Below, piece by piece: positions 52,513 to 60,512 of a stretch of DNA of 64,000 bases; positions within the stretch are counted from its first letter, which is position 1; each line of letters begins with the position of its first letter. The translations under genes were made by a program, and so were the position numbers. Source of the stretch: Paenibacillus sp. HW567 (GTDB lineage: Bacteria > Bacillota > Bacilli > Paenibacillales > Paenibacillaceae); NCBI RefSeq assembly GCF_000374185.1, contig NZ_KB910518.1:1420546-1484545 (forward strand), in the 5' to 3' direction. Below the pieces are notes generated by a model. That model ran no database searches and was not told the DNA's origin. It saw nothing but the letters and a program-made list of their open reading frames with translations.

Positions 52513-53328
52513 GTGCAGAATATTGAAGTGTTGTTGGCAGATGATAACAGGGAGTTTACGAATTTGCTTGCCGAGTACATTACAGAGCAAGAAGATATGA
52601 CTGTGACAGGCATCGCCTATAATGGGGAAGAAGTGCTTCAAATGCTGAGCGAAGCCCGCAAAATCCCCGATGTCCTTATCCTTGATATCATCATGCCGCA
52701 CCTGGACGGATTAGGTGTTCTGGAGCGCTTGCGCGATATGGATTTGAAGCCGGAGCCGAAGATCATTATGCTGACCGCCTTCGGTCAAGAGAACATCACT
52801 CAGCGTGCTGTGCAGCTTGGAGCATCTTATTATATTTTGAAACCGTTCGATATGGAGGTACTGGCCAACCGCGTGCGTCAGCTTGTCGGCACACAGGGCA
52901 GCATGAGCACATCATCCGGCGTAACCGGCTATTCCGGCTCCAGAGCGAATAATGTAGTGCCGCTCTCCAAAGGCAAGAATCTGGATGCGAACATTACCTC
53001 GATCATCCATGAAATCGGCGTTCCTGCGCATATCAAGGGCTACCAATACTTACGCGAAGCCATTACAATGGTGTACAACAATATCGAGATCCTTGGTGCC
53101 ATCACCAAGACCCTGTACCCGGCCATCGCGGAAAAATTCAAAACCACACCGTCACGCGTCGAGCGTGCCATCCGCCACGCCATCGAAGTCGCCTGGACCC
53201 GCGGCAACATCGACAGCATCAGCCACCTGTTCGGCTACACCATTAACATCTCCAAATCCAAGCCAACCAACTCGGAGTTTATTGCCATGGTCGCAGACAA
53301 GCTGCGGATTGAGCATAAGGTGTCTTGA
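52513..53328 (+). CDS. spo0A: Stage 0 sporulation response regulator Spo0A
   Basis: This 271-residue master regulator of sporulation has a receiver domain ([14 protein letters not shown], phosphorylated Asp58 in [12 protein letters not shown], conserved Lys in ILKPFDME). A short linker leads to the effector domain ([42 protein letters not shown], the recognition helix). GTG 52513 follows AAGGAGGAAG. The upstream region carries 0A boxes and a sigma-H-like promoter. Confidence 0.97.
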   Translation: MQNIEVLLADDNREFTNLLAEYITEQEDMTVTGIAYNGEEVLQMLSEARKIPDVLILDIIMPHLDGLGVLERLRDMDLKPEPKIIMLTAFGQENITQRAVQLGASYYILKPFDMEVLANRVRQLVGTQGSMSTSSGVTGYSGSRANNVVPLSKGKNLDANITSIIHEIGVPAHIKGYQYLREAITMVYNNIEILGAITKTLYPAIAEKFKTTPSRVERAIRHAIEVAWTRGNIDSISHLFGYTINISKSKPTNSEFIAMVADKLRIEHKVS

Positions 53329-53505
53329 AGGGGTAAGGAGCAGGATACGTAAGGGGATTTTAAATCATAATGCTAACCAATATCGTCTTTTGTTGGGTTT
53401 GTCAAAAACCTGATGAAGGGCGGTATTTTGTGTGTTGGTGGATCATTTTGAATGTCCAGAAAAATCAAAAAAAGCGGTATCAGAATATAGCCCAACAAAA
53501 ATAAA

Positions 53506-53535
53506 AAAAACCGGCTGTATACGAGCCGGGGTAAT
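53506..53535 (-). terminator. Terminator of the TM2 gene (minus strand)
   Basis: On the minus strand CCCCGGCTCGTATACAGCCGG forms a stem (CCGGCT/AGCCGG) followed by TTTTTTTTATTTTTG, just downstream of the TM2 gene. Confidence 0.75.
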
Positions 53536-53547
53536 TGTTGGTTTTAA

Positions 53548-53946
53548 CTAAACGTAATAAGGATTTGGTTTGAATAAAAGAATGATGAAGTCAACGAAGG
53601 TGCCGATTCCCATTAATCCAAAGGTAAAAAGATACAGGATACCTGTACCGATTTTTCCTTCATAAAATCTATGTACACCGAATACTCCCAAGAAGAAGCA
53701 GAGTAAAACGGAAATCCACTTGTCTTTTTTATTACCGTAGCCTCCGTTGTTATTAATATTAGTGTTCATATTTGAGTTGTTAATCACGATTTGAGGCTGA
53801 GAACTGCCTCCGTTCAACTCTTCAACCTGCAGTCCGCATTTATTACAAATGACCGCTTTGAGGTGTATTCTTTCTCCACAGTGTTTGCAAAACTTAGTTT
53901 GATCTGAAAGATTCGGTTTTGTTGCTCCTAGATTTGAACCTGACAT
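53548..53946 (-). CDS. Zinc-ribbon and TM2 domain membrane protein
   Basis: This 132-residue protein has an N-terminal zinc ribbon (FCKHCGERI, ICNKCGLQ), an Asn-rich linker and a TM2 domain with two helices (SVLLCFFLGVFGVHRFYEGK, LYLFTFGLMGIGTFVDFIIL). TM2 proteins with zinc ribbons are common in Firmicutes, but their role is unknown. GGGGGAG precedes the ATG at 53946; the longer open frame to 53985 has no ribosome site. Confidence 0.85.
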   Translation of the reverse strand: MSGSNLGATKPNLSDQTKFCKHCGERIHLKAVICNKCGLQVEELNGGSSQPQIVINNSNMNTNINNNGGYGNKKDKWISVLLCFFLGVFGVHRFYEGKIGTGILYLFTFGLMGIGTFVDFIILLFKPNPYYV

Positions 53947-54119
53947 TTTATTCTCCCCCAGCAATAATAATATAGGTAATTTCACCTAGTAGTATATTAT
54001 CATATATTGTTGAAACAAAGGGAAAATTTTAGTATATTGGTCATTCAGATAATTCAAAATACTCATTTATTAGTTGCTTATTATTTATGTACCGATTTTC
54101 AGGTTCTTAGATTTTGCAC

Positions 54120-54947
54120 CTACACCCGGACATCAATCGACGGCCAAGCAGGAACTGCAGGCTCTGTTTTTGGGCTGGGGGCTTGAGCTTCGGCAGCAGC
54201 ATTCTTGTCTTTGCTTTTTTTGGAAGAGTTATATTTAACCTCCTTGTCGTCCTTATCCCCGGCGGGGTGGAGTGAGGCTGAACCATTTTTTATTGTGGAG
54301 GCTTCGTTGTTGTTGTCCTTCAGGTCTGAGACTAAAGCTCCGATCTTGTTGTTGATGCCGTTTATACTTGAGCTGATATCCTGGATATGCTCCCTTTTGG
54401 ATTGAAGAACAGTCCGTTCCGCATTCTCCAGCATTAGGGTTCTGCCAACATCATTTGTTGGATTATTGGACAGCCGATCCTCTTCCAGCTTAATTTCACC
54501 TTGTATCGGCTTAATCGAGCCCTCCATCTGCTTTCTGAGCCCAACGAGCTTGCCCAGACGGTCATAGGTGGTGTGGCTCTTAATGATCACATTCATCGAC
54601 TGGGCAACGGCACTGGTTTCAGGACTTGCTTCAGCGTTTGCTTCCGGCTGTTTGGTTTCCTCTTTTTTCGGCTGGGCTTTTTCGATTTTTTCCTGCATTT
54701 CCTCGGCTTTGATTTGGGCGATCTGGGCGTCAGTCTCCTGTATGGAGGTTTTCAGGGCTTGAATACGTTCCTGCTTCAGCTTTTTATCCATCGTTTCATT
54801 GGATCTGACCGTTTCAATTTGTTCATTAAGCTGGGATTTCCGGTCCATTAGACTTTGGATTTCCTTGTCTCTTGATTTTGGAATGGCTTGAGAGCTGGTG
54901 GAGGGGACAGGGGTAGAGTTTTTGGATATGGATGAGATGGATGCCAC
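54120..54947 (-). CDS. FlxA-like coiled-coil protein
   Basis: This 275-residue protein has an N-terminal Ser/Thr/Pro stretch, then a coiled coil with the FlxA-like pattern (KEIQSLMDRKSQLNEQIETV, LKQERIQALKTSIQETDAQI). An acidic/Pro/Gln linker and a second helical region (LVGLRKQMEGSIKPIQGEI) follow, and the tail is Lys/Ala/Pro-rich. It has no membrane segment. GTG 54947 is chosen because GGGAGG lies 8 nt upstream; the frame continues to 55157 through AT-rich sequence without a start signal. Function unknown; I am moderately sure of the FlxA-like call. Confidence 0.65.
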   Translation of the reverse strand: MASISSISKNSTPVPSTSSQAIPKSRDKEIQSLMDRKSQLNEQIETVRSNETMDKKLKQERIQALKTSIQETDAQIAQIKAEEMQEKIEKAQPKKEETKQPEANAEASPETSAVAQSMNVIIKSHTTYDRLGKLVGLRKQMEGSIKPIQGEIKLEEDRLSNNPTNDVGRTLMLENAERTVLQSKREHIQDISSSINGINNKIGALVSDLKDNNNEASTIKNGSASLHPAGDKDDKEVKYNSSKKSKDKNAAAEAQAPSPKTEPAVPAWPSIDVRV

Positions 54948-55204
54948 AAGAATTTCCTCCCAATTTAAAGAATTAATTACCATGTATAAGCTATATCGGT
55001 AAAGGCGGGCTAGAAAATAAATAGTATAGAGAATTATTCCAAATTGATTAAGGCAATAACTGTTATTATGAAACATGAATTGTTTTGTTGTGTTATGATT
55101 AGAAGTGAAGTGATTGTCAGTTTTTGAAAATGAATAATTGCCCTTTCTTGCAGCCATTTATTCATCTTGATCCACAAACGAACACAGAAGAGGGGGATTC
55201 CATA

Positions 55205-55513
55205 ATGAGAATCAACATGAAGTTTACCAGCAAGGGTAAAGCGGCGATAGAGAATTTTAACAACGAAGAGCTGCTGGAGATTTTCGCAAGATATATCAGA
55301 ACATTAACCAAGAAATATGACATTGAAGTGGATGTGCCGCTTGAAGTGAACCAGAATATCGTGAGTGACGGAATCATTATTGCGATGGCGCAGAATGTGA
55401 ATTGCGATGCGGACACCTTTTTCAAGGAATTGAGCCGTGACGTTAAGGTTCCGCTGAAAAAAAGACTGGGCGGTAAGCTGGAAAATGTCTTCAAAACGGA
55501 GTTCATCGAGTAG
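55205..55513 (+). CDS. Hypothetical cytosolic protein (102 residues)
   Basis: No family recognised. The protein is mixed charged/helical (GKAAIENFNNEELLEIFARY, FFKELSRDVKVPLKKRLGG) with no signal or membrane segment. GAGGGGG is 9 nt before ATG 55205, and codon use is like that of its neighbours. It lies 41 nt before the next gene and may be cotranscribed with it. Confidence 0.65.
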   Translation: MRINMKFTSKGKAAIENFNNEELLEIFARYIRTLTKKYDIEVDVPLEVNQNIVSDGIIIAMAQNVNCDADTFFKELSRDVKVPLKKRLGGKLENVFKTEFIE

Positions 55514-55554
55514 ATCTTCATTGCCTTGTTTCAGGGTACAGAAGGAGAAGCTGC

Positions 55555-56646
55555 ATGCGTAAACTTATGGCTTTTATTATTTTGTTATCTGCTGTGCTCC
55601 TTGCTTACCCGGTCTCTGCTTCAGGTGCTACCGTTGTCAACCTTCCCCATAAGGTCTTGACCATTGACGGAACCAGCATTGTAGCCGCGGGCGGGGGAAT
55701 TGTAGTACTGAATGGTACTCTGCTGAATACCAGAACACAGCACACGCACAATCTGAGCATAGGCGCTGACGAACCGATCCTCGATGTGAAGACCTTAAGC
55801 TATCCGGACAAAATAATTGTCCTGACCCGTTCGAAGGAACGGAAGATTCTCAAGTACAGTTTCTCCACAGATGGCAAACTGCTGCAGAAAAGCTTCATCA
55901 ACATTCCGCTTGGTGAGCAGGGAAGAGCCCAGTGGACTCCCTCAACCGCAAATACGCCTGAACAGGTGTGGGTGCAGAGGGACAAGCTGTTCTCTGTCTA
56001 CAAGGCACCTTGGCTCAAGGCTGAAGCGTCTTTTGACTCTACCTACAAGGATACCGCTTATGAATATTCCAATGTGATAGACTGGAGAGCCTCTTCTTCA
56101 CCATACCTTGTATTGGAATATGACGGTGCAGTAATTATGGGCAGCCAGCGGTATCTAACCCTTGTGAATATGAAAGATAATTCGCAGCATACACTTGGGA
56201 TTGATCAGAACCCCTATCTGAATCTCCAGATTACAGGCAGCAAGCTTGCAGTGACTACGAACTGGTGGTATCAAGACCCGTTCCCTGCTAACGTTGAGCA
56301 CCCGAAGTCTGATAAGGAGCAGCCGCTGCTTAGCCTGATTGACCTGCAGACCGCAGCCTCGACTGTAATGCTGAAAGGTACGTTTGAAGAGAAATTCGAT
56401 ACTGCTTCCGGGTGGGAGAGTGAACTTTTTGGCTCTCAAATGTACATCAAGAATTTGCTGAACCATACCTGGTCACTGTATGATCTGACTGGTCGCAGTG
56501 TATTGTCAAATCAGTCTGCACCAGCGGTTGCGGCCAACAGTACAGCTCATTTCATAGGGTATGATGCCGCAGTGCAGAAGGCTTATTTTGCAACCTTCTC
56601 CTCTTCCCAAGCTCAGGTATCCATTACATCCGTTCCTGTAAAATAA
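55555..56646 (+). CDS. Secreted protein of unknown function, beta-propeller-like
   Basis: This 363-residue exported protein has a signal peptide at 1-24 (LLSAVLLAYPVSASGA). The rest is dominated by short beta strands with repeated patterns such as VLTRSKERKILKYSFSTDGK and LVNMKDNSQHTLGID, which suggests a propeller-type fold. No catalytic motif is seen. AGGAG precedes ATG 55555. A terminator follows. Confidence 0.65.
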   Translation: MRKLMAFIILLSAVLLAYPVSASGATVVNLPHKVLTIDGTSIVAAGGGIVVLNGTLLNTRTQHTHNLSIGADEPILDVKTLSYPDKIIVLTRSKERKILKYSFSTDGKLLQKSFINIPLGEQGRAQWTPSTANTPEQVWVQRDKLFSVYKAPWLKAEASFDSTYKDTAYEYSNVIDWRASSSPYLVLEYDGAVIMGSQRYLTLVNMKDNSQHTLGIDQNPYLNLQITGSKLAVTTNWWYQDPFPANVEHPKSDKEQPLLSLIDLQTAASTVMLKGTFEEKFDTASGWESELFGSQMYIKNLLNHTWSLYDLTGRSVLSNQSAPAVAANSTAHFIGYDAAVQKAYFATFSSSQAQVSITSVPVK

Positions 56647-56650
56647 CAAC

Positions 56651-56694
56651 AAAACAGCCAGTCTACACGATAAAGTGCAGGCTGGCTGTTTTAC
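56651..56694 (+). terminator. Terminator after the secreted protein gene
   Basis: AAAACAGCCAGTCT pairs with AGGCTGGCTGTTTT around ACACGATAAAGTGC. A and T runs flank both sides, so it may also act for the minus-strand sda-like gene. Confidence 0.8.
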
Positions 56695-56736
56695 GCTTGG
56701 AAAGGTGTATATGTGGGAGTACTGAAATAATAGCGA

Positions 56737-56916
56737 TTAAGCATCCAAGTGATCGGTACCGTTCAGTTTTCTTCCGGTGAGAACGGTTTGGATAATCTCA
56801 ATAAAATCAGGTGAAGCGTTGGCCTCCACCGCTAATTCGTAGATGTTCAACAATTGTTCGTCAGACAATAGCTCCAGAGATGAGGGGCGCGGAGAAGGAT
56901 GAAAGTAATAATCCAT
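56737..56916 (-). CDS. sda: Sda-like sporulation histidine kinase inhibitor (59 residues)
   Basis: A short minus-strand frame starts at ATG 56916, with GGAGG 6 nt upstream, and ends at TAA 56737. The central helical hairpin reads LSDEQLLNIYELAVEANASP then DFIEIIQTVLTGRKL, closely matching the B. subtilis Sda core ([35 protein letters not shown]). Sda binds the DHp domain of sporulation kinases and blocks Spo0A phosphorylation after DNA damage or replication arrest. This protein has about 13 extra N-terminal residues (MDYYFHPSPRPSS). Confidence 0.85.
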   Translation of the reverse strand: MDYYFHPSPRPSSLELLSDEQLLNIYELAVEANASPDFIEIIQTVLTGRKLNGTDHLDA

Positions 56917-57103
56917 TAGATTCCTCCATCGGTTATTTTAGTAGATTGTGAGAATACTGCGAACCCACCCTAAATGGTACCATTTGGAAGCAGATCCGTC
57001 TCCTGGCATTCGCCCTGTGAATATATCTTTACATTTCATAGGCATTATGGGATAATATTTGGCTTATTTTAACTTTTATATGTATAAAAGTACGTTTCTG
57101 GTT

Positions 57104-57146
57104 ACAGCAACAAGTCCGACACCTAAGTGGTATCGGACTTGTTGCC
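57104..57146. terminator. Strong hairpin after the agr-type operon
   Basis: GCAACAAGTCCGACACC pairs with GGTATCGGACTTGTTGC around TAAGT. The stem is long, but there is no T tract on either side. It lies just downstream of the minus-strand LytTR gene. Confidence 0.6.
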
Positions 57147-57154
57147 GTAAAGCA

Positions 57155-57499
57155 TCATTTTGATGATTCGGATGAATCCTTCGTTCGAGAAGCTAAAAAT
57201 CGTTTGAGCCGTGGTTCATTAGGTTCGGATACTGTAGCAAATTGTTCTCCCTGTTGAAACGTAACAATCTTTCGTTCAGAGTCATAACAGTCAATTTGGT
57301 TGAGACTTACGACATTGCTTCGGTCAAGACGTTCAAAGCCATTGCCCTTATAAGCAGCCAAAAGATCGGAAAGTGTAGTAGGGAGAACAAACTCGCCTTC
57401 TTTCGTATGGACGAATATTGCATTCTTATAGCTTGAGAAATACAATATATCTTCTTCCCGGATATCCCGGGAGGCTCCGTCGTTTAGCAAGACCCGCAT
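57155..57499 (-). CDS. Stand-alone LytTR DNA-binding protein
   Basis: This 114-residue protein is essentially one LytTR domain: DILYFSSYKNAIFVHTKEGEF, LPTTLSDLLAAY, FERLDRSNVVSLNQIDCYD (outlined). It has no receiver domain. LytTR domains bind direct-repeat promoters and are the output domain of AgrA. It is the last gene of the agr-type operon, 21 nt after agrD. How the signal reaches it without a phosphorylatable domain is not apparent. GGGGAG sits close before the ATG at 57499. Confidence 0.85.
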   Translation of the reverse strand: MRVLLNDGASRDIREEDILYFSSYKNAIFVHTKEGEFVLPTTLSDLLAAYKGNGFERLDRSNVVSLNQIDCYDSERKIVTFQQGEQFATVSEPNEPRLKRFLASRTKDSSESSK

Positions 57500-57520
57500 G
57501 TTCTCCCCATCCTTGTATGA

Positions 57521-57640
57521 TTACTTCCGCAGTTCTTTAGGGGCTTCTGGACTGTGAACCAAGGGCTTTAATATAACCGCGAAAAGACGGGCGGATGAAG
57601 TCAAAGTTTTAGATGCGTAACGAGCAATACTTTCTTTCAT
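57521..57640 (-). CDS. agrD: AgrD-like autoinducer precursor peptide (39 residues)
   Basis: Minus-strand ATG 57640 to TAA 57521, with GGAGG 8 nt upstream overlapping the agrB end. The peptide has an N-terminal amphipathic leader (MKESIARYASKTLTSSARLF), a hydrophobic AVILKPLV core and the charged recognition tail HSPEAPKELRK. PEAPKEL parallels the VEVPKEL tail cut in staphylococcal AgrD. It has no cysteine, so the usual thiolactone ring cannot form. Position directly after agrB supports the call. Confidence 0.8.
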   Translation of the reverse strand: MKESIARYASKTLTSSARLFAVILKPLVHSPEAPKELRK

Positions 57641-57642
57641 AC

Positions 57643-58161
57643 CTATTTCCTCCTTTCTAAAGGGATTACTGTTAGGGATTGGGCCAGAAAAGCCAATCCT
57701 AGGACAGACGAGTGAATGAAGAAATTAGTGGCTACTAACAATACAGCGATTAGTTTCATTAAAGGATACGAGCGTTGTGAAATTTGAACATTGGCATCCG
57801 GATTAGGTGCAAATAATAGCATCAGAAATAAAGAGAATGCATTATAAATCCACAGATGATCCTTTATCAGGAAAGAAAGGTGAGGAATTGAAGTACATAA
57901 TGTTATTGAAAAAATATTACAGGCTGTCGCAGTTTTTAGATGCAGTCCCCCAGAGAAGGATCTTAAAACTGCGAAGCTGAATAGCGAGACAGCCGTGTCA
58001 GTCAAACTCCCAGTTGCCCATCCTATAATCAAGGAAGTTATTATAATTAACAGAGTGTTAAGTATAATGTTTAATGCATATTGCATGATCTCAATAGAAC
58101 TTGTTTCTTGAGGGTTGGATCGCTTGATGGTAGCTGCGAGTTTATAGCTGAATATATTCAT
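57643..58161 (-). CDS. agrB: AgrB-family peptide-processing membrane protease
   Basis: This 172-residue protein has about five membrane helices and the AgrB catalytic pair in RSFSGGLHLKTATACNIFS (His and Cys seven residues apart). AgrB cuts the C-terminal tail of AgrD and forms the cyclic intermediate. It starts within the last 20 nt of the upstream sensor gene and its stop overlaps the agrD ribosome site. AGGAGCGAAA precedes the ATG at 58161. Confidence 0.9.
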   Translation of the reverse strand: MNIFSYKLAATIKRSNPQETSSIEIMQYALNIILNTLLIIITSLIIGWATGSLTDTAVSLFSFAVLRSFSGGLHLKTATACNIFSITLCTSIPHLSFLIKDHLWIYNAFSLFLMLLFAPNPDANVQISQRSYPLMKLIAVLLVATNFFIHSSVLGLAFLAQSLTVIPLERRK

Positions 58162-58807
58162 TTTCGCTCCTGTCTTTTCTATAAGCTAAATAGATATAAC
58201 CAAATAGAAGCATGATGTACACTAGAATAACAACTAAAAAATACTTGGTATTAAATAGATTTATAATGGAGATTACAATAGCTGCTGTAGGCAGGTTAAG
58301 AATGAAAAGAATTTTCTCACGTATTGTTATTTTAATCAAGCCGTTAGGTTTGTCCGGAATAAAATCGAATCCCTTGCGCTTGTGTCCAATATAATAACCG
58401 ATTCCTATGGCGGTGACAGACGATGAAATTTGTAACAGATGTGTACTAATGTCTATTCCATAGAAAGCATGAGCTGAGAAAAAGCCGATCTGATCAAACA
58501 GAAGAATGTACACTAATTGAACGCATATGTAAGCCTGATAAGTCATTCCAGTAAGAATAGCTGCGTAGAACCAATGGATACGGAATAGCATCCAGAAGAA
58601 AAAGAAAATTAAGAGGTATTGAATGATGATATCTGCTTCCACCCGGTGATAATCGACACGAATAACATATGAAAAAAAGGCCATGATACTTCCTGCAAAA
58701 ATCATCTCTTTAAAGTAAAAATCAATCTTGAATATCTTGAAAGCGAGATAAAACATGGCGTATGTTTCCAACACTGAAAACACCATATAGAGCACAAATT
58801 CCAGCAT
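58142..58807 (-). CDS. AgrC-like membrane sensor without a kinase domain
   Basis: This 221-residue protein is almost entirely membrane helices (about six: LEFVLYMVFSVLETYAMFYL, MIFAGSIMAFFSYVI, IQYLLIFFFFWMLF, and others). It ends in a short charged tail (AYRKDRSENEYIQL). The layout resembles the AgrC sensor half, but there is no DHp or ATPase domain and no reading frame for one follows. It is the first gene of the agr-type operon. GGGAG lies 7 nt before the ATG at 58807. I infer the receptor role from context only. Confidence 0.65.
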   Translation of the reverse strand: MLEFVLYMVFSVLETYAMFYLAFKIFKIDFYFKEMIFAGSIMAFFSYVIRVDYHRVEADIIIQYLLIFFFFWMLFRIHWFYAAILTGMTYQAYICVQLVYILLFDQIGFFSAHAFYGIDISTHLLQISSSVTAIGIGYYIGHKRKGFDFIPDKPNGLIKITIREKILFILNLPTAAIVISIINLFNTKYFLVVILVYIMLLFGYIYLAYRKDRSENEYIQL

Positions 58808-58944
58808 GCGTACACTCCCAAAGATCAGAGTAATTATTAATTAATCTTGAAAATATTATACATAATGAAATAAAATACAACAACAGCATTTCTTGCTTTT
58901 TCGACAGATATTTCAATAAAAAATTTAATAGAGGGGGTAATTCT
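58808..58944. promoter_or_regulatory. Divergent promoter region of the agr-type operon and dinB, with a Spo0A-like box
   Basis: On the minus strand TTGTTG-N17-TATAAT (hexamer near 58856) could drive the agr-type operon. TTCGACA (58900-58906; TGTCGAA on the minus strand) matches a Spo0A box core. The region is AT-rich. An AGAGGGGG ribosome site for dinB lies at its right end. Confidence 0.5.
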
Positions 58945-59463
58945 ATGATCCAGCGTCCGGAACGAAGCGAATACAGTGATTATACGGCCCGTTATGTCTC
59001 TTTGGTGCCTTCTGAAGGGGAGTTAGCAACCATCCTTAGGGTGCAGTCTGATCTGACTTTTGAGCTATTGGGTGGACTGACTGAGGAGCAGGGAAGCTAC
59101 CGTTATGCCCCGGACAAATGGAGCGTCAAGCAACTGATCGGCCACCTGACCGACAATGACCGGATTATGTCCTATCGTCTGCTTGCTATTGCCAGAGGTG
59201 AGCAAGCACCGCTGCCTGGTTATGAGGAGAATAGTTATGCGGCAGCAGGGGACTTTGACCGGTTCACACTGCAAGATTTGGTGCGGCAATACAAGCTGGT
59301 GCGGCAGTCCACACTTGCTCTCCTGGAGAGTCTGCCTGAAGAAGCCTGGTCCCGGATGGGCACAGCCAGCAGTGCTCCTATTTCCGTCAGAGCGATTGCC
59401 TGTGTCATCATCGGGCATGAGCTGCATCATTTGGCCGTGCTTAAGGAGCGTTACTTGCAGTAA
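58945..59463 (+). CDS. DinB-family metal-dependent protein
   Basis: This 172-residue four-helix-bundle protein has the DinB_2 pattern: WSVKQLIGHLTDNDRIMSYR with the first metal His, and a C-terminal GHELHHLAVLKERY with two more. Members include putative thiol transferases; DNA-damage induction is known for the founding gene but not implied here. AGAGGGGG precedes ATG 58945. It diverges from the agr-type operon. Confidence 0.85.
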   Translation: MIQRPERSEYSDYTARYVSLVPSEGELATILRVQSDLTFELLGGLTEEQGSYRYAPDKWSVKQLIGHLTDNDRIMSYRLLAIARGEQAPLPGYEENSYAAAGDFDRFTLQDLVRQYKLVRQSTLALLESLPEEAWSRMGTASSAPISVRAIACVIIGHELHHLAVLKERYLQ

Positions 59464-59477
59464 AACCCAGTATTCAA

Positions 59478-59524
59478 ACGCAAAAAGCATTCCACCCCTA
59501 AGGGCCACGGAATGCTTTTTGCGT
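59478..59524. terminator. Bidirectional terminator between dinB and tdk
   Basis: CAAAAAGCATTCC pairs with GGAATGCTTTTTG around an ACCCCTAAGGGCCAC loop. Confidence 0.8.
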
Positions 59525-59533
59525 TGCATTATT

Positions 59534-60109
59534 TTAGAGCGGCGGGTTCTTGTGGCATTTGCGGCATACCGGGTAGTAGGCTTCGTTTCCACCAATCTGA
59601 ATTTGCTTGCCGCTGTAGACGGGTTTGCCATCCTCCACGCGTAGCGCCATCGTAGCCTTGCGTTCACAGAACCAGCAAATGGTCTTCATTTCCTCAATTT
59701 TGTCGGCGTAGATCAGCATGTACTTGCTGCCTTCGAACAGATTGTTCTGGAAATCATTTTTCAGCCCAAAGGCCATCACCGGAATGTTCAGCTCATCCAC
59801 GATCCGTACCAGTTGAAGAATGCAGTCTTTGGTCAAAAATTGACATTCATCTATCAATACACAGTGGGGTTTGGGAAGATTCCTGCTGACGATATTATAG
59901 ATATCGGTATTCTCGTCAATAGGAATGGCTTGCTTGCGCAGCCCGATGCGGGAGGAGATATAGCCGACTTCGTCCCGGTCGTCAATGGATGGAGTAAAAA
60001 TGAGCACCGATTTGCCCTGCTCCTCGTAATTATGCGCAACCTTGAGTATCTCAATAGATTTGCCGCTGTTCATTGCCCCATATTTGAAAAACAACTGTGC
60101 CACGTCCAT
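59534..60109 (-). CDS. tdk: Thymidine kinase (type II)
   Basis: This 191-residue enzyme phosphorylates thymidine for salvage. It has Walker A GAMNSGKS, the lid and catalytic DECQFL, GLKNDF, and the zinc site of type II kinases ([13 protein letters not shown] and YYPVCRKCH). The ATG at 60109 starts [18 protein letters not shown], preceded by AAAGGAT. It is convergent with dinB. Confidence 0.95.
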   Translation of the reverse strand: MDVAQLFFKYGAMNSGKSIEILKVAHNYEEQGKSVLIFTPSIDDRDEVGYISSRIGLRKQAIPIDENTDIYNIVSRNLPKPHCVLIDECQFLTKDCILQLVRIVDELNIPVMAFGLKNDFQNNLFEGSKYMLIYADKIEEMKTICWFCERKATMALRVEDGKPVYSGKQIQIGGNEAYYPVCRKCHKNPPL

Positions 60110-60287
60110 CTATCCTTTCGTTAATCAGCCTGATGCATCATCATCCGAAAAATGCGACTTCAATAGAGTATCATATTCGCCCTAAAAGTAGCCAGTGAAA
60201 ACATTTCGGGGAATGGGCAAAGGGTGCTATAATTAACGCTGGTTATTAGGGCTTGACAGAGAATGTTCACAGAAAGAGGGCTTACAG

Positions 60288-60494
60288 TTGACAGAGAACT
60301 TGGACAGTTACAAAGTAAGAATAGCGGCGCTGCAAGAAAATGGGGAGCTGACTGCGGACACGGTTAGCCTTTTGACGGAGATGCTGGACGAAATGGCGGA
60401 AATGAACCGCAGCAATAAGGCGCTGCGCCGGGCCATTTTGAAAGGGCAGTCCACATCCATGTCCACGCGCCTGCGGGATGCGCTCTACGAATAG
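60288..60494 (+). CDS. Small helical protein before the ABC exporter
   Basis: No family recognised. This 68-residue acidic helical protein has heptad-like leucines (AALQENGELTADTVSLLTEM, LDEMAEMNRSNKALRRAIL). TTG 60288 follows GAGGGC. It ends 18 nt before the ABC transporter gene and is probably cotranscribed with it. Confidence 0.6.
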   Translation: MTENLDSYKVRIAALQENGELTADTVSLLTEMLDEMAEMNRSNKALRRAILKGQSTSMSTRLRDALYE

Positions 60495-60512
60495 ACAAAT
60501 GGGGTAATGCTG

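Noticed and set aside
56917..57154. DnaA boxes upstream of the sda-like gene
   Set aside because: TTATCCCAT is the only near match and lacks the conserved final ACA, so DnaA control cannot be claimed from sequence.
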